NCBI GenBank assembly: GCA_947573605.1
Contig: CANPGM010000036.1
Coordinates: 1 to 38,388, forward strand
Length of the DNA: 38,388 bases
DNA from: an uncultured Roseburia sp.
GTDB lineage: Bacteria; Bacillota; Clostridia; Lachnospirales; Lachnospiraceae
Reading direction: 5' to 3'
Below, in pieces: positions 25,751-34,963 of the stretch (positions are counted from its first letter, which is position 1; every line of letters begins with the position of its first letter). Made by a program: the position numbers and the translations under genes. A model generated the notes under the pieces. The model searched no databases, was not told the DNA's origin, and worked only from the letters and a program-made list of their open reading frames with translations.

Positions 25751-27161
25751 CGGCCATATCCCCATCTTCTTTAAAATGAACAGTGACTCTTGTCCCCTGT
25801 CCTTCTGCGCTGCTTATTTTCCAGTCCGCCCCATGGAGCTCAATAATTCTCTTACATAGTGTCATTCCGATTCCGGCGCCTCCTTCTTTCCTTGCACGCG
25901 ATTTGTCCACCATATAAAATGCCTCTGTAATTTTATAAATTTCCTCTTCAGGTATTCCGCGTCCGTTATCCTGAACAAAAAAGCGATAGCCGTCGTCCTC
26001 CGGCTCTCCCATCATCCAGATAATTCCTCCCTCGCTGCAGGCTTTTCTTGCATTATCGATCAGATTGCCGAACAAGGACTGCAGAAGGTCAATATCTCCG
26101 TATATGCTGCCTGGGGCTACGCTAACATAAAATGTAATTTTCTTTTTCCTCAATACCTGCACAGTAAACTTTTTTATCTTTTCGGCCAGCTCTTGGACAT
26201 CGATTTCCTGTCTTCTGATTTCGTCCGTCCGCATTCCGACCAGCTCCATCAGCTTATAGGAAAGACGTTCAAGCCGTTTCCCCTGTCCAAAAATATAGTC
26301 TGCGGACAGTCTGCGTTCCTCGTCCGAAAGGTTTCTGGAACGAAGCATGTCCGCATATCCTATTACAGATGTAAGCGGTGTTTTCAGCTCATGTGCAAAC
26401 GCGGCGGTAAAATCCTCCTGCCTTCTTGCATCCTCCTCCAGTTCATTCATGGTTTTTTCCAGTTCGTTTGCCATATGGTTAAACGATTTCATCAGCTCCG
26501 TAATTTCATCGTTCCCGCGTACCGCCACACGCCGCTTATAATTTCCGTCTGCAAACCAGCGCGTTTCAATCGAAAGTCTTCTGATTGATCTGGTAAAGCC
26601 TGCGGATAAAAGAAACGTCAGGAACATGGACGCCAGAAATGCGGCAAGCAGTACCAATTTATAATTTGACAGCAGCATGTCCCGCTCGTTGTATATATAT
26701 GTGATATTTTTGTCAATCTCAAGGTAATAGGTTCCCATTTTTCCCGTTACCTCTAAAAATGTTTCAATAAAGAAGCCGTCCTCCTGCTTCACAATTCTGC
26801 TGACGCCGGAATGATCTTCCCAACCGCTTTCTAACAGGCTGCCGTTCCGGGGTTCCGATTCGAAAACGATCTGTCTCCTGCTGTTATATACTCTTACAAT
26901 GTTATTGGAATTTGCAACATTATTCTGAATTGTTTCGGCAATTTCCGCAGCGGCCATGTCGTAAGCCTGATAGCTGTCCGGCAGGCTTTCCATAGAAGTC
27001 AGCAGGGCATACTGAAAAAACAGGGTTTCCTCCCTGCTTCTCTCTTTTTCTCTGTTTATTGAATTTTCAAATGAAAAATACATCAGAAAGCATCCGAAAA
27101 CAGTAAACATAAGCAAGATAACGGCCTGCAGACTGATGAAAAGCTTCCAGAAAAGTTTCAT
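25743..27161 (-). CDS. HAMP-containing sensor histidine kinase
   Basis: A 472-residue kinase: TM1 at residues 7-29, an extracellular domain of about 135 residues, TM2 near 168-190 (LVLLAAFLASMFLTFLLSAG), HAMP with WFADGNYKRRVAVRGNDEI, His257 in FAHELKTPLTS, and an ATP lobe with NLIDNARKA, DNGRGI and GAGIGMTLCKRI. The start is ATG after AGAGGAAAA; a GTG twelve bases upstream lies in the ribosome binding site. The extracellular sensor is not a recognised domain. It is preceded by its response regulator with a 109-base hairpin-rich spacer and overlaps the unknown membrane protein downstream. Together with the amidase target box, this suggests envelope-stress or wall-homeostasis sensing. Confidence 0.93.
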   Translation of the reverse strand: MKLFWKLFISLQAVILLMFTVFGCFLMYFSFENSINREKERSREETLFFQYALLTSMESLPDSYQAYDMAAAEIAETIQNNVANSNNIVRVYNSRRQIVFESEPRNGSLLESGWEDHSGVSRIVKQEDGFFIETFLEVTGKMGTYYLEIDKNITYIYNERDMLLSNYKLVLLAAFLASMFLTFLLSAGFTRSIRRLSIETRWFADGNYKRRVAVRGNDEITELMKSFNHMANELEKTMNELEEDARRQEDFTAAFAHELKTPLTSVIGYADMLRSRNLSDEERRLSADYIFGQGKRLERLSYKLMELVGMRTDEIRRQEIDVQELAEKIKKFTVQVLRKKKITFYVSVAPGSIYGDIDLLQSLFGNLIDNARKACSEGGIIWMMGEPEDDGYRFFVQDNGRGIPEEEIYKITEAFYMVDKSRARKEGGAGIGMTLCKRIIELHGADWKISSAEGQGTRVTVHFKEDGDMADA

Positions 27162-27170
27162 TTTTCCTCT

Positions 27171-27255
27171 CACTCCGCCCCTTCAGCGGCTTCTAAATAA
27201 GGAGGAACTTTGTGCGTCGGCACAAATTCCGGGTTGAAGCGTTTTTCTTTCAACC
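27171..27255 (-). repeat. Three-hairpin intercistronic element between regulator and kinase
   Basis: In transcription order: GGTTGAA/TTCAACC (27232-27255), then GGAA-TTTGTGC/GCACAAA-TTCC (27204-27230), then GCCGC/GGCGG (27175-27190). It is followed by GGAGTGAGAGG, the kinase ribosome binding site. The first two hairpins share primary sequence and order with the leuC-leuD spacer (TCAA..C-CGG-ATTTGTG). Confidence 0.6.
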
Positions 27256-27270
27256 TTTTACCCGTTCCAT

Positions 27271-27930
27271 TTACACTTCCGCTTTCAACCGGTATCCGAC
27301 TTTGTAGACCGCTTCAATATCGTGTTCCAGCCCCGTCTTTTTCCGCAGTCTCTGAATATGCAGATCAATCGTCCGGCTGTCGCCGATATACAGGCTGTTC
27401 CAGACACGCTCATAAATCGTTTCCCGGTAAAGCGCCACGTTTTTATTTTGTGCGAACAGAAGGAGAAGGTCAAATTCTTTTAAGGTCAGATCAATCTCCA
27501 CTCCGTTTCGTTTCACCGTTCTTGACGTCATATCAATCGTCAAATCTTTTACTTTAATGATTTGCTCCGTTTTGTTAAATCTTCTTAGAATATTTTCCAC
27601 CCTTGCAAGAAGTTCCAGTACTTCAAAGGGCTTTGTAATGTAATCGTCCGCTCCCGCGCGAAGTCCCTTTACTCTGTCCTTCAATTCACCCTTTGCCGTC
27701 AGAAAGATTACAGGAATTTTTAATTTTTTCGCATAGTCAAGCAGCCCGTAGCCGTCCAGACCCGGAAGCATAATATCAAACAGACATAAATCATAACTGT
27801 TTTCTTCCATTTTATCCGCGCCTGTAATACCGTCATAGGCAATGTCGCACAGATATCCGGCCCCTACAAGGTTCATACGAATTAAATTTGCAATGGCTTC
27901 CTCATCCTCTACAACTAAAATACGGTTCAT
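27271..27930 (-). CDS. OmpR/PhoP-family response regulator
   Basis: A 219-residue regulator: VEDEE acidic pair, Asp52 in LFDIMLPGLDG, Lys in TKPF, and a winged-helix output with SLYIGDSRTIDLHIQRLRKK and YKVGYRL. The start is ATG nine bases after GGAGG. Its promoter TTGATA-N16-TATAAG (27990-27963) is overlapped by a TTGTAT-N5-TTGTAA direct repeat, and a near-identical box lies before the amidase gene. It probably autoregulates and controls the amidase. The box type and target resemble WalR/PhoP regulons, but whether this is the true WalR orthologue cannot be told here; YycH/YycI/WalJ genes are not recognisable. Confidence 0.94.
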   Translation of the reverse strand: MNRILVVEDEEAIANLIRMNLVGAGYLCDIAYDGITGADKMEENSYDLCLFDIMLPGLDGYGLLDYAKKLKIPVIFLTAKGELKDRVKGLRAGADDYITKPFEVLELLARVENILRRFNKTEQIIKVKDLTIDMTSRTVKRNGVEIDLTLKEFDLLLLFAQNKNVALYRETIYERVWNSLYIGDSRTIDLHIQRLRKKTGLEHDIEAVYKVGYRLKAEV

Positions 27931-27962
27931 TCTATAAATCCTCCATGCCATAGCCCTGATAC

Positions 27963-27998
27963 CTTATAATTTACATCAAAATTGTATCAAAGTTGTAA
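27963..27998 (-). promoter_or_regulatory. Promoter and direct-repeat box of the PhoP-like operon
   Basis: Minus strand TTGATA (27990-27985), 16 bases, TATAAG (27968-27963). The plus-strand box ATTGTATCAAAGTTGTAA (27981-27998) covers the -35 region. Overlap with the -35 fits either autoactivation or repression. Confidence 0.65.
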
Positions 27999-28007
27999 CC
28001 AAAATTC

Positions 28008-28931
28008 TTAAGATTTCCGAAAGGAACAGCTCAAGATAAGCCATTCCTTATCCTCTGATTCCGCATGGAGGCTTCCACCCATTTTTTCCGCCAGTTCCTT
28101 TGCAATTGTTAATCCCAGTCCGGTAGAGCTGCCGCTTCTGGCGTATTCCGCCCGGTAAAACCGTTCGAACAGCCGTTTCTCCGCACCTTCCGCAAGGCCG
28201 TCCGTATCGTTTCGAAAGAAAAACGATACCGTATGTTCTTCTTCACAAAAAGATATTTCAAAGCTGCTCTTCGCATACTTTTTTGCGTTTTCGGTCAGAT
28301 TTTCAAAAATACGCCGTATGGCGCCGCTGTCGCCTTTCACAAATAACGCCCCATGCGGCAGCGATATCTTAACCTTTCGCTTTCCCTCTGCAAAAGACGG
28401 ATATGCGTCCGCAAGCGTCTCTCTTAAAAGCCGCGCCGCGTCCACGCATTCGATCTTTAATTCATAATCGCCTGCGGTAAGTCTTGAAAAATCATAAAAC
28501 TGTGTAATCAGCTGCTCAAGCGCTTCCGCCTTACGTAACACAACCTGCATATTATCACGTTCCTCTTCACGGAATGTCTGCACATCCATGATTTTTAAAT
28601 AACCGATCATAGACGTAAGAGGCGTCCGCAAGTCGTGACTGACATTTTCTATCTGCTCCTTTAAGGCTCTTTCCCGTTTCGCATAGCTTTGCCGTTTCCG
28701 ACGAATTTGGTACAGCACGCAGTTGACCGCTTCTAAGAGTCTTTCCAGCTCCGTACCGGGACAGGAAAGTTTTACAATGCGGTTTTCTTCTATCTGCGCC
28801 GTAATCTCTTCCATCTGTTTCGCCGCGTCGCAAACCGCATTGCGAAGCAGCAGGAGCCGTACATAAAAATAAACCGTTCCCGCAAGAAAAAAAATACATA
28901 AAATACTCGCAACGCCACACCAGATTTCCAT
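28008..28931 (-). CDS. Short-sensor histidine kinase of an ABC exporter operon
   Basis: A 307-residue kinase with one N-terminal membrane helix (VASILCIFFLAGTVYFYVRL), almost no extracellular part, a coiled linker, His99 in NVSHDLRTPLTSMIGYL, and an ATP lobe with NLTENAKKYA, FERFYRAEYARSGSSTGLGL and TIAKELAEKMGG. The D-box equivalent (FRNDTDGL) is poorly conserved compared with DNGxGI. The start is ATG of MEIWCG after AGGAAG at the end of the permease gene. It is the last gene of the regulator-ATPase-permease-kinase operon, an order seen in lantibiotic or bacitracin self-protection and sensing loci. Confidence 0.92.
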   Translation of the reverse strand: MEIWCGVASILCIFFLAGTVYFYVRLLLLRNAVCDAAKQMEEITAQIEENRIVKLSCPGTELERLLEAVNCVLYQIRRKRQSYAKRERALKEQIENVSHDLRTPLTSMIGYLKIMDVQTFREEERDNMQVVLRKAEALEQLITQFYDFSRLTAGDYELKIECVDAARLLRETLADAYPSFAEGKRKVKISLPHGALFVKGDSGAIRRIFENLTENAKKYAKSSFEISFCEEEHTVSFFFRNDTDGLAEGAEKRLFERFYRAEYARSGSSTGLGLTIAKELAEKMGGSLHAESEDKEWLILSCSFRKS

Positions 28932-28936
28932 TCTAT

Positions 28937-29713
28937 TTACACTTCCTGTCTTCTGCCAAAAATCAGACCGGCCGCCAGAAAAATAAGGATCCCCGCCGCA
29001 CCGGATATCACACATTTCATAAATCCTTCCGTCGTATCCCATAGACACTGATATCCTCCGCTAAGCGAGGCAGATACTTCACTGCTTAGATAGTTCCACG
29101 GCATCCAGGACGCAATGCGCGCGCAGATTTCTATTTTAAGGCCGGCAATCAAAAGAATCTTTGGAATCACTGCCATAACCGCAGCCCAGCCAAGCATTGC
29201 CGCAACGTCTTTTTCAAAAAGAACCAAAAACAGCAATTCCAGAATCACCGACGCAACTGCGCACAGTAAAACAGCAGAGACACCGGTCAGCGTTTCTTTA
29301 AGCGCCGGTTGGATCGGACCGTCTAAAAGCAGGCATGCGCTGCCCAGATATACGGTGAGTATCACAAACATACTAAGAAACGCTACGGCGCTGCAGACAA
29401 TTGTTTTGCCGAGAAAAATCTTTTCTCTTGAAATTCCGCAGGCAACCGTATTTCTCATAATTCCGTTTTTTCGTTCTCCGGAAAATAAAAACATTGCCAG
29501 AATTGCGCCTGCAGCCAGAATGATATGCATACCTGATACCAAAAAGCTAAATGAGAAAGAAATCGTTCCGTATCGAAACCCTTCGATTTTCCGATTGGCA
29601 ATAAAATGAATCAGATTTAACAAAAAGGCCATTCCTCCCGCAGTACCTGTAAAAGTATAAATCTCCTTTGAATGAATGATCCGGTACCACTCGCTTTTCA
29701 TATAATTAATCAT
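28937..29713 (-). CDS. ABC-2-type exporter permease (lantibiotic-protection type)
   Basis: A 258-residue permease with six hydrophobic helices and the typical opening SEWYRIIHSKEIYTFTGTAG. An internal segment GERKNGIMRNTVACGISREK is characteristic of ABC-2 permeases, the equivalent of the 'R.G..R..L..P.SR' cytoplasmic loop. The start is ATG of MINYMK, eight bases after GGAGG and overlapping the ATPase stop by eight bases, so the two are translated as a unit. The family exports peptides such as lantibiotics or bacitracin, or protects against them. The true substrate is unknown, and no lantibiotic precursor or modification gene is seen nearby. Confidence 0.88.
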   Translation of the reverse strand: MINYMKSEWYRIIHSKEIYTFTGTAGGMAFLLNLIHFIANRKIEGFRYGTISFSFSFLVSGMHIILAAGAILAMFLFSGERKNGIMRNTVACGISREKIFLGKTIVCSAVAFLSMFVILTVYLGSACLLLDGPIQPALKETLTGVSAVLLCAVASVILELLFLVLFEKDVAAMLGWAAVMAVIPKILLIAGLKIEICARIASWMPWNYLSSEVSASLSGGYQCLWDTTEGFMKCVISGAAGILIFLAAGLIFGRRQEV

Positions 29714-30629
29714 TTCGGCTTCCTCCTTTTAAATTCATATAATATTCCTCAAGAGATTTCTTTCTTGTATGCAGCGATAAAATCGCAATTCCGTTTTCTG
29801 CCGCCAGACGACTGTAACGTTCCGTCTCTCTTTTGGGTTTTAAAATATGAATCAGACCATCCGGGAGAACCAGATAGTCTTTTTCCGAAAACCGCTTTTC
29901 CAAAAGCGCCGTATACCGTTCCGTATCAGACACCGATATTTCAAGAAAACTGCCGCACTTTTCACGAAGGCTTGCCGCGCTTACCTGCTCTAACAGGCGG
30001 CCGCAGTCCAGAAAACCATACACGGCTGCAAGCTGTTCCAGCTCGCTTAAAATATGGCTTGAAATCAAAATCGTAATGTTTTTTTCCCGATTCAGCTTTA
30101 ACAGCAGATTTCGCATTTCTATAATGCCCGACGGGTCAAGCCCGTTGATCGGTTCGTCCAGAATCAACAGCTCCGGTTCGCCGATTAACGCAATCGCCAG
30201 ACCGAGGCGCTGCTTCATTCCGAGAGACAGCGTTTTTCCTTTTTTCTGCCGATATTCCCACATGCCGACCGTCTTTAAAACGTCTTCCACAATCCTCCTG
30301 CCCGGTATTCCTTTTAACAGTCGATAATACTCCATATTTTTTTCGACCGAAAGCTGCGGATAAAATCCGGGCTGCTCGATCATTGCGCCCATCCTGCCCC
30401 GCTGCTTTTCCATTTTCTTACTCTCATGCGCGCCGAATAAAGAGATTTCTCCTCCGCTTGGAAAAATCTGTCCTGCAAGAAGCTTTAAAAGCGTTGTTTT
30501 TCCCGCGCCGTTGTTTCCGACCAAACCGTAAATCTCTCCGCGTCCAACGGAAATCGTCACCTGATTCAATGCGGATAGTGTGCCATAGCATTTTGTAAGA
30601 TTTTGAGTCTTTACTACGATTGCATCCAT
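29706..30629 (-). CDS. BcrA-like ABC exporter ATPase
   Basis: A 307-residue ATPase: Walker A GNNGAGKTTL, Q-loop EQPGFYPQL, signature LSLGMKQRLGLA and Walker B LLILDEPINGLDP. A C-terminal domain of about 90 residues is typical of the BcrA/NisF bacitracin and lantibiotic exporter subfamily. The ribosome binding site is GGAAAGGGAA. The 133-base gap to the upstream regulator gene contains a possible regulator binding site, so ATPase, permease and kinase may have a second, regulated promoter. Confidence 0.94.
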   Translation of the reverse strand: MDAIVVKTQNLTKCYGTLSALNQVTISVGRGEIYGLVGNNGAGKTTLLKLLAGQIFPSGGEISLFGAHESKKMEKQRGRMGAMIEQPGFYPQLSVEKNMEYYRLLKGIPGRRIVEDVLKTVGMWEYRQKKGKTLSLGMKQRLGLAIALIGEPELLILDEPINGLDPSGIIEMRNLLLKLNREKNITILISSHILSELEQLAAVYGFLDCGRLLEQVSAASLREKCGSFLEISVSDTERYTALLEKRFSEKDYLVLPDGLIHILKPKRETERYSRLAAENGIAILSLHTRKKSLEEYYMNLKGGSRND

Positions 30630-30724
30630 TTCTTTTCCCTTTCCTGTAATACGTTTCTATTTTACAGACAGGCTTTTTCTTCCTCTCTGCTGCTCTTATT
30701 CTAGCGCTCCGTCTTTAAATAAGT

Positions 30725-30753
30725 CCTTTAGAAAGTTTAAAGAAATCGTAAAG
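30725..30753 (-). promoter_or_regulatory. Candidate regulator binding site before the ABC ATPase
   Basis: The minus strand has two tandem half sites, CTTTACG and CTTTAAAC, with an 11-base phase, typical of OmpR-family binding. They are followed by a weak -10 candidate TAGAAT with no good -35. This would fit activation of the exporter genes by the regulator encoded just upstream. Candidate only. Confidence 0.4.
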
Positions 30754-30762
30754 AAGCATTCG

Positions 30763-31464
30763 TTACGCCATTTTAAAACCGATTCCCCATACCGTTTTTA
30801 TATATTCTTCCACAGGATCATACGCCGCAATTTTTTTCCTTAGATTGCTGACATGCACGTTTACCGTATTATCTTCCCCGTAATAGCTGCCGTTCCATAC
30901 CGTTTCATAAAGCGTTTCTCTTGAAAATACCTTTTCGGGCTGCGAAATCAAACAGAGCAGAATTTCATATTCATAACGTGTCAGCGCCAGCTCCTTTCCG
31001 TTTACCGACGCGCTTCTGGCTTCCGTATCCAGCGCCAGATGCTTACGGCGCAAAATCTTTTCTTTTTTTCCCGACTTGCCTTCTGTATTTTCAAACTTCT
31101 GATATCTCCGCAGCGCGGCCATCACGCGCACCGACACTTCTTTCGGCTCAAACGGCTTTGTAATATAATCGTCCGCACCTCCTGCGATCAATGCAAGCTT
31201 ATGCTCTACGGCTGTTTTGGCGGACAAAATCAGTATCGGTATCTCGCTGTGCTTTACATTTCGGACATAGTCCGTAAGCTCCTCTCCTTTCATCCCCGGA
31301 AGCATTAAGTCCAAAAGCATCAAATCCCATTTTTCCTGATCCAGCAAAAGTTTTGCCTCCGTACCGGAATAAGCGCCCGTTACTTCATATCCGTCTTTGG
31401 TCAAAATTTTGCAAAGCAGACGATTGATATCCTCGTCGTCCTCCACAATTAAAATACGATCCAT
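30763..31464 (-). CDS. OmpR-family response regulator of the ABC exporter operon
   Basis: A 233-residue regulator: VEDDED acidic pair, Asp52 in LLDLMLPGMKG, Lys in TKPFEP, an extended linker (FENTEGKSGKKEKI) and a winged-helix output ending EDNTVNVHVSNLRKK and KTVWGIGFKMA. The start is ATG after AGGAGGGGGG. It lies 78 bases beyond the ilvC stop, with the ilvC terminator in the gap. No clear separate promoter was found, so low basal expression by read-through from ilvNC is possible. Members of this branch (VanR/BceR-like) respond to cell-wall antibiotics. Confidence 0.95.
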   Translation of the reverse strand: MDRILIVEDDEDINRLLCKILTKDGYEVTGAYSGTEAKLLLDQEKWDLMLLDLMLPGMKGEELTDYVRNVKHSEIPILILSAKTAVEHKLALIAGGADDYITKPFEPKEVSVRVMAALRRYQKFENTEGKSGKKEKILRRKHLALDTEARSASVNGKELALTRYEYEILLCLISQPEKVFSRETLYETVWNGSYYGEDNTVNVHVSNLRKKIAAYDPVEEYIKTVWGIGFKMA

Positions 31465-31496
31465 AAAACCCCCCTCCTGGCCGAAGCATTAAATCG

Positions 31497-31533
31497 AAAA
31501 GGCTGCCACGCATATCTGCGCCGCAGCCTTTCT
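31497..31533 (-). terminator. Terminator after ilvC
   Basis: Minus strand AAAGGCTGC.../GCAGCCTTTT with an internal CGGCGCAGATATGCGTGG loop, followed by TTTTCGATTT. Stem of nine pairs. Confidence 0.75.
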
Positions 31534-31542
31534 TTCTCCGGT

Positions 31543-33115
<1,573 letters not shown>

Positions 33116-33124
33116 ATTTCCTCT

Positions 33125-33145
33125 CATTCCGCCGTATAATCGGCT
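33125..33145 (-). repeat. Hairpin-RBS leader motif at ilvN
   Basis: AGCCG..ATTATA..CGGCGG hairpin followed by AATGAGAGGAAAT and the start codon. The same arrangement precedes the kinase at 27161 and the YfhO gene at 37576. Confidence 0.55.
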
Positions 33146-33162
33146 CTGATGTACTATGTAAA

Positions 33163-33190
33163 ATCATAGCATATCAAATCTTTTTGTCAA
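33163..33190 (-). promoter_or_regulatory. Promoter of ilvN-ilvC
   Basis: Minus strand TTGACA (33190-33185), 16 bases, TATGAT (33168-33163). It lies immediately beyond the terminator of the TM2 gene. Confidence 0.8.
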
Positions 33191-33199
33191 TAACAGAAT

Positions 33200-33229
33200 A
33201 AAAAAAGGGTATACCTGTTAGGAATACCC
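33200..33229 (-). terminator. Terminator after the TM2-domain gene
   Basis: Minus strand GGGTATT/AATACCC-type stem (GGGTATTCCTAACAGGTATA then CCC) followed by T7. Compact, with a strong U-tract. Confidence 0.9.
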
Positions 33230-33247
33230 AAAATAACCGAATGCATG

Positions 33248-33655
33248 TTAATCCGATAATAAATTGCCGTCTCCGTCACGGTTAATCGAACCCGTCAAAA
33301 TCATAATTCCTTCGATCAGCCCCCAGATACTCGTAGCGATCGAACCGATTCCGCAGGTTGCCACGGTCAGCACAAGCTGTATGACTGCTTTGGTCGTGTA
33401 TCCGAGATAGAAATTATGTACGCCGAAGCTGCCTAAAAAGATTCCGAGCAGTCCTGCTGCGATTTTGGATTTATTTCCCTTCGGTCCGTATGCCGCAAGC
33501 GAAACGCCGCAGTTTAAACAGATCTGCGTATCCGGCGGCGTCGGCTGTCCGCAGTTGTAGCAGTAATTGTTCCCTGTGCCTTTCTGCGCGCCGCACTTTA
33601 CGCACATTACGGCTTCATCCGTCATATATTTCTCTCCGCAATTTCTACAAAACAT
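33248..33655 (-). CDS. Zinc-ribbon and TM2-domain protein
   Basis: A 135-residue protein. Three CxxC knuckles are seen at the N-terminus (CRNCG, CVKCG, CYNCG) and a fourth at CLNCG, making two zinc ribbons. Residues about 63-125 form a TM2 domain with two helices and the signature GSFGVHNFYLGYTTKAVIQL. The function is unknown; zinc-ribbon plus TM2 proteins are common in Firmicutes and are thought to be membrane adaptors. The start is ATG seven bases after GGGAGG. A candidate extended -10 (TGC-TAGAAT, 33691-33686) lies just upstream. It is expressed alone, between the YfhO operon and ilvNC. Confidence 0.88.
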   Translation of the reverse strand: MFCRNCGEKYMTDEAVMCVKCGAQKGTGNNYCYNCGQPTPPDTQICLNCGVSLAAYGPKGNKSKIAAGLLGIFLGSFGVHNFYLGYTTKAVIQLVLTVATCGIGSIATSIWGLIEGIMILTGSINRDGDGNLLSD

Positions 33656-33704
33656 ATTATGTCCTCCCTTATATTTACTTCAATCATTCTAGCACAACCA
33701 AACC

Positions 33705-33727
33705 AAAAAGGAAACAGATTCCTTTCC
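33705..33727 (-). terminator. Possible terminator of the YfhO-UbiA operon
   Basis: Minus strand AAAGGAA/TTCCTTT with a short loop and T5 downstream. The stem is A/T-rich and therefore weak, but it lies in the expected place after the small membrane gene. Confidence 0.45.
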
Positions 33728-33769
33728 GTAAGTCCTGTTTTTTTATGGTAAATAATGTCTTATTATTCT

Positions 33770-33952
33770 CTACCGGAACAAAAAAGCGGTAATTACCCAG
33801 ATTACACCCGCGAAAAATACCCAGTACCCCATTCTTCTGGTCTTTTTCACAGTCTCCTCATCCGTTCTGTCGTCTTTTCTTGTCAGAGCTTTCGGAGCCG
33901 CAACCATAAGCGCTCCGGTCAAAAGCAACACTCCCTGTATTAACCGTATCAT
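33770..33952 (-). CDS. Small membrane protein, unknown function
   Basis: A 60-residue protein of two helices (LIQGVLLLTGALMVAAPKAL and MGYWVFFAGVIWVITAFLF) joined by a charged loop (TRKDDRTDEETVKKTRR). It was not recognised. The start is ATG of MIRLIQ after GGGGG; an ATG twelve bases upstream contains the ribosome binding site. It follows the UbiA-family gene by about 80 bases on the same strand and ends in TAG. Its leader has the GCAGAAATG block shared by several genes here, which supports it being a real gene. Confidence 0.6.
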   Translation of the reverse strand: MIRLIQGVLLLTGALMVAAPKALTRKDDRTDEETVKKTRRMGYWVFFAGVIWVITAFLFR

Positions 33953-33961
33953 AATTTCCCC

Positions 33962-33992
33962 CATTTCTGCGTTGGTAAAACGGCTCGGTTCT
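33962..33992 (-). repeat. Leader motif before the small membrane gene
   Basis: Minus strand AACCGAGCCG...ACGCAGAAATGGGGG, matching the leuS leader (AACCAGCCGTGCAGAAATGA) in order and sequence. Confidence 0.5.
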
Positions 33993-34031
33993 TCCGTTCA
34001 TTTCTCCATCCTCTTTTGTAACGCAAGGATC

Positions 34032-34904
34032 TCAAATAATATAGATTACTAAATACATATATATCACATAAAACAAGACGGATGCAATCAATATTTTGTC
34101 TCCAAGCAAAACATCCACCGGATCTCCAAACGAATTTCCCTCTACCGCAAGCGTATACTTCATACAGATAAAAATAACCGGAATTACGGACCAGATCAGA
34201 AGATCGGAGTAAGTCACACTAATTGCCCATAACGAATAAAAAGCAATGCCAAGCGTCATGCACACATTCATCATTTTATCACAGAATGAACAGGTATATT
34301 GTTTTAAAACCTCCCTCGTTTGAAAACGACCGTTTTGTTTTATAATTTCATTACGTCTCTTTCCAAATCCCATATACAAAGATATCGCGATAATTGTCAG
34401 AATTAACCAGTCGGAAGCTTTTGTACCGCTTATCTCGGCTCCATATAACGTCCGTATCAGAAACCCGGAAGCAAGTATCATTACATCTATAATAGGGATA
34501 TGTTTCAGTTTGAAGCTGTACGCCGCATTTAACCCAAAATAGAGTATCAGAAAAATCAGCTCTGCGTTTAATGGACTGCCCGCTGCACTCCAATTCAGGA
34601 AAAAAGCGGCAGCAGCCAGTATAAATGCCGCAGCAGCCGCACTGCCGGCAGATATTTCACCCGAAGCAATCGGCCTTTTACACTTTATTTCATGTAAGCG
34701 GTCCGCCTCTCTGTCTTTTATATCGTTTACAATATATACCAGCGATGAAACAAAGCAAAAAGCCGAAAAAGCCATAAAGAGCCTGCCTAACTGTTCCAGC
34801 GATTTTCCAAAACTGGCGGAAAAGAACAGCGGAACAAATATCAGCAGGTTTTTTATATAATGCTTTGGCCGAAAGAGTCGTATCCATGTTATTAGTCTCT
34901 TCAT
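34032..34904 (-). CDS. UbiA-family prenyltransferase, DPPR-synthase-like
   Basis: A 290-residue integral membrane protein with about eight helices. The first Asp-rich motif is NDIKDREAD (residues 60-68), the NDxxDxxxD form of decaprenyl-phosphate phosphoribosyltransferases (Rv3806c type), followed by KCKRPIASG. The second conserved region is YSFKLKHIPIIDVMILASGF. The N-terminal RLFRPKHYIKNLLIFVPLFF is also typical of that subgroup. The reaction would be transfer of phosphoribose from PRPP to a polyprenyl phosphate, giving a lipid-linked pentose donor. The start is ATG five bases after GGGAG. It lies 59 bases after a YfhO-family gene (GT-C-like), so together they may make and use the lipid-linked sugar. 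Ubiquinone or menaquinone synthesis is less likely. Confidence 0.8.
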   Translation of the reverse strand: MKRLITWIRLFRPKHYIKNLLIFVPLFFSASFGKSLEQLGRLFMAFSAFCFVSSLVYIVNDIKDREADRLHEIKCKRPIASGEISAGSAAAAAFILAAAAFFLNWSAAGSPLNAELIFLILYFGLNAAYSFKLKHIPIIDVMILASGFLIRTLYGAEISGTKASDWLILTIIAISLYMGFGKRRNEIIKQNGRFQTREVLKQYTCSFCDKMMNVCMTLGIAFYSLWAISVTYSDLLIWSVIPVIFICMKYTLAVEGNSFGDPVDVLLGDKILIASVLFYVIYMYLVIYII

Positions 34905-34963
34905 ATGTTCTCCCATCGTTTTCATGCCGCCGTCGGCAATATCTTCCGTTACGGCCGAAAAAA

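Noticed and set aside
28008-31464. A lantibiotic biosynthesis cluster around the BcrA-like exporter
   Set aside because: No precursor peptide, LanB/C/M-type enzyme or protease is seen nearby; only regulator, kinase and exporter genes are present.
33116-33190. A T-box or peptide attenuator in front of ilvN-ilvC
   Set aside because: The promoter-to-start distance is only about 40 bases, with a short hairpin and no T-box sequence, terminator or leader peptide.
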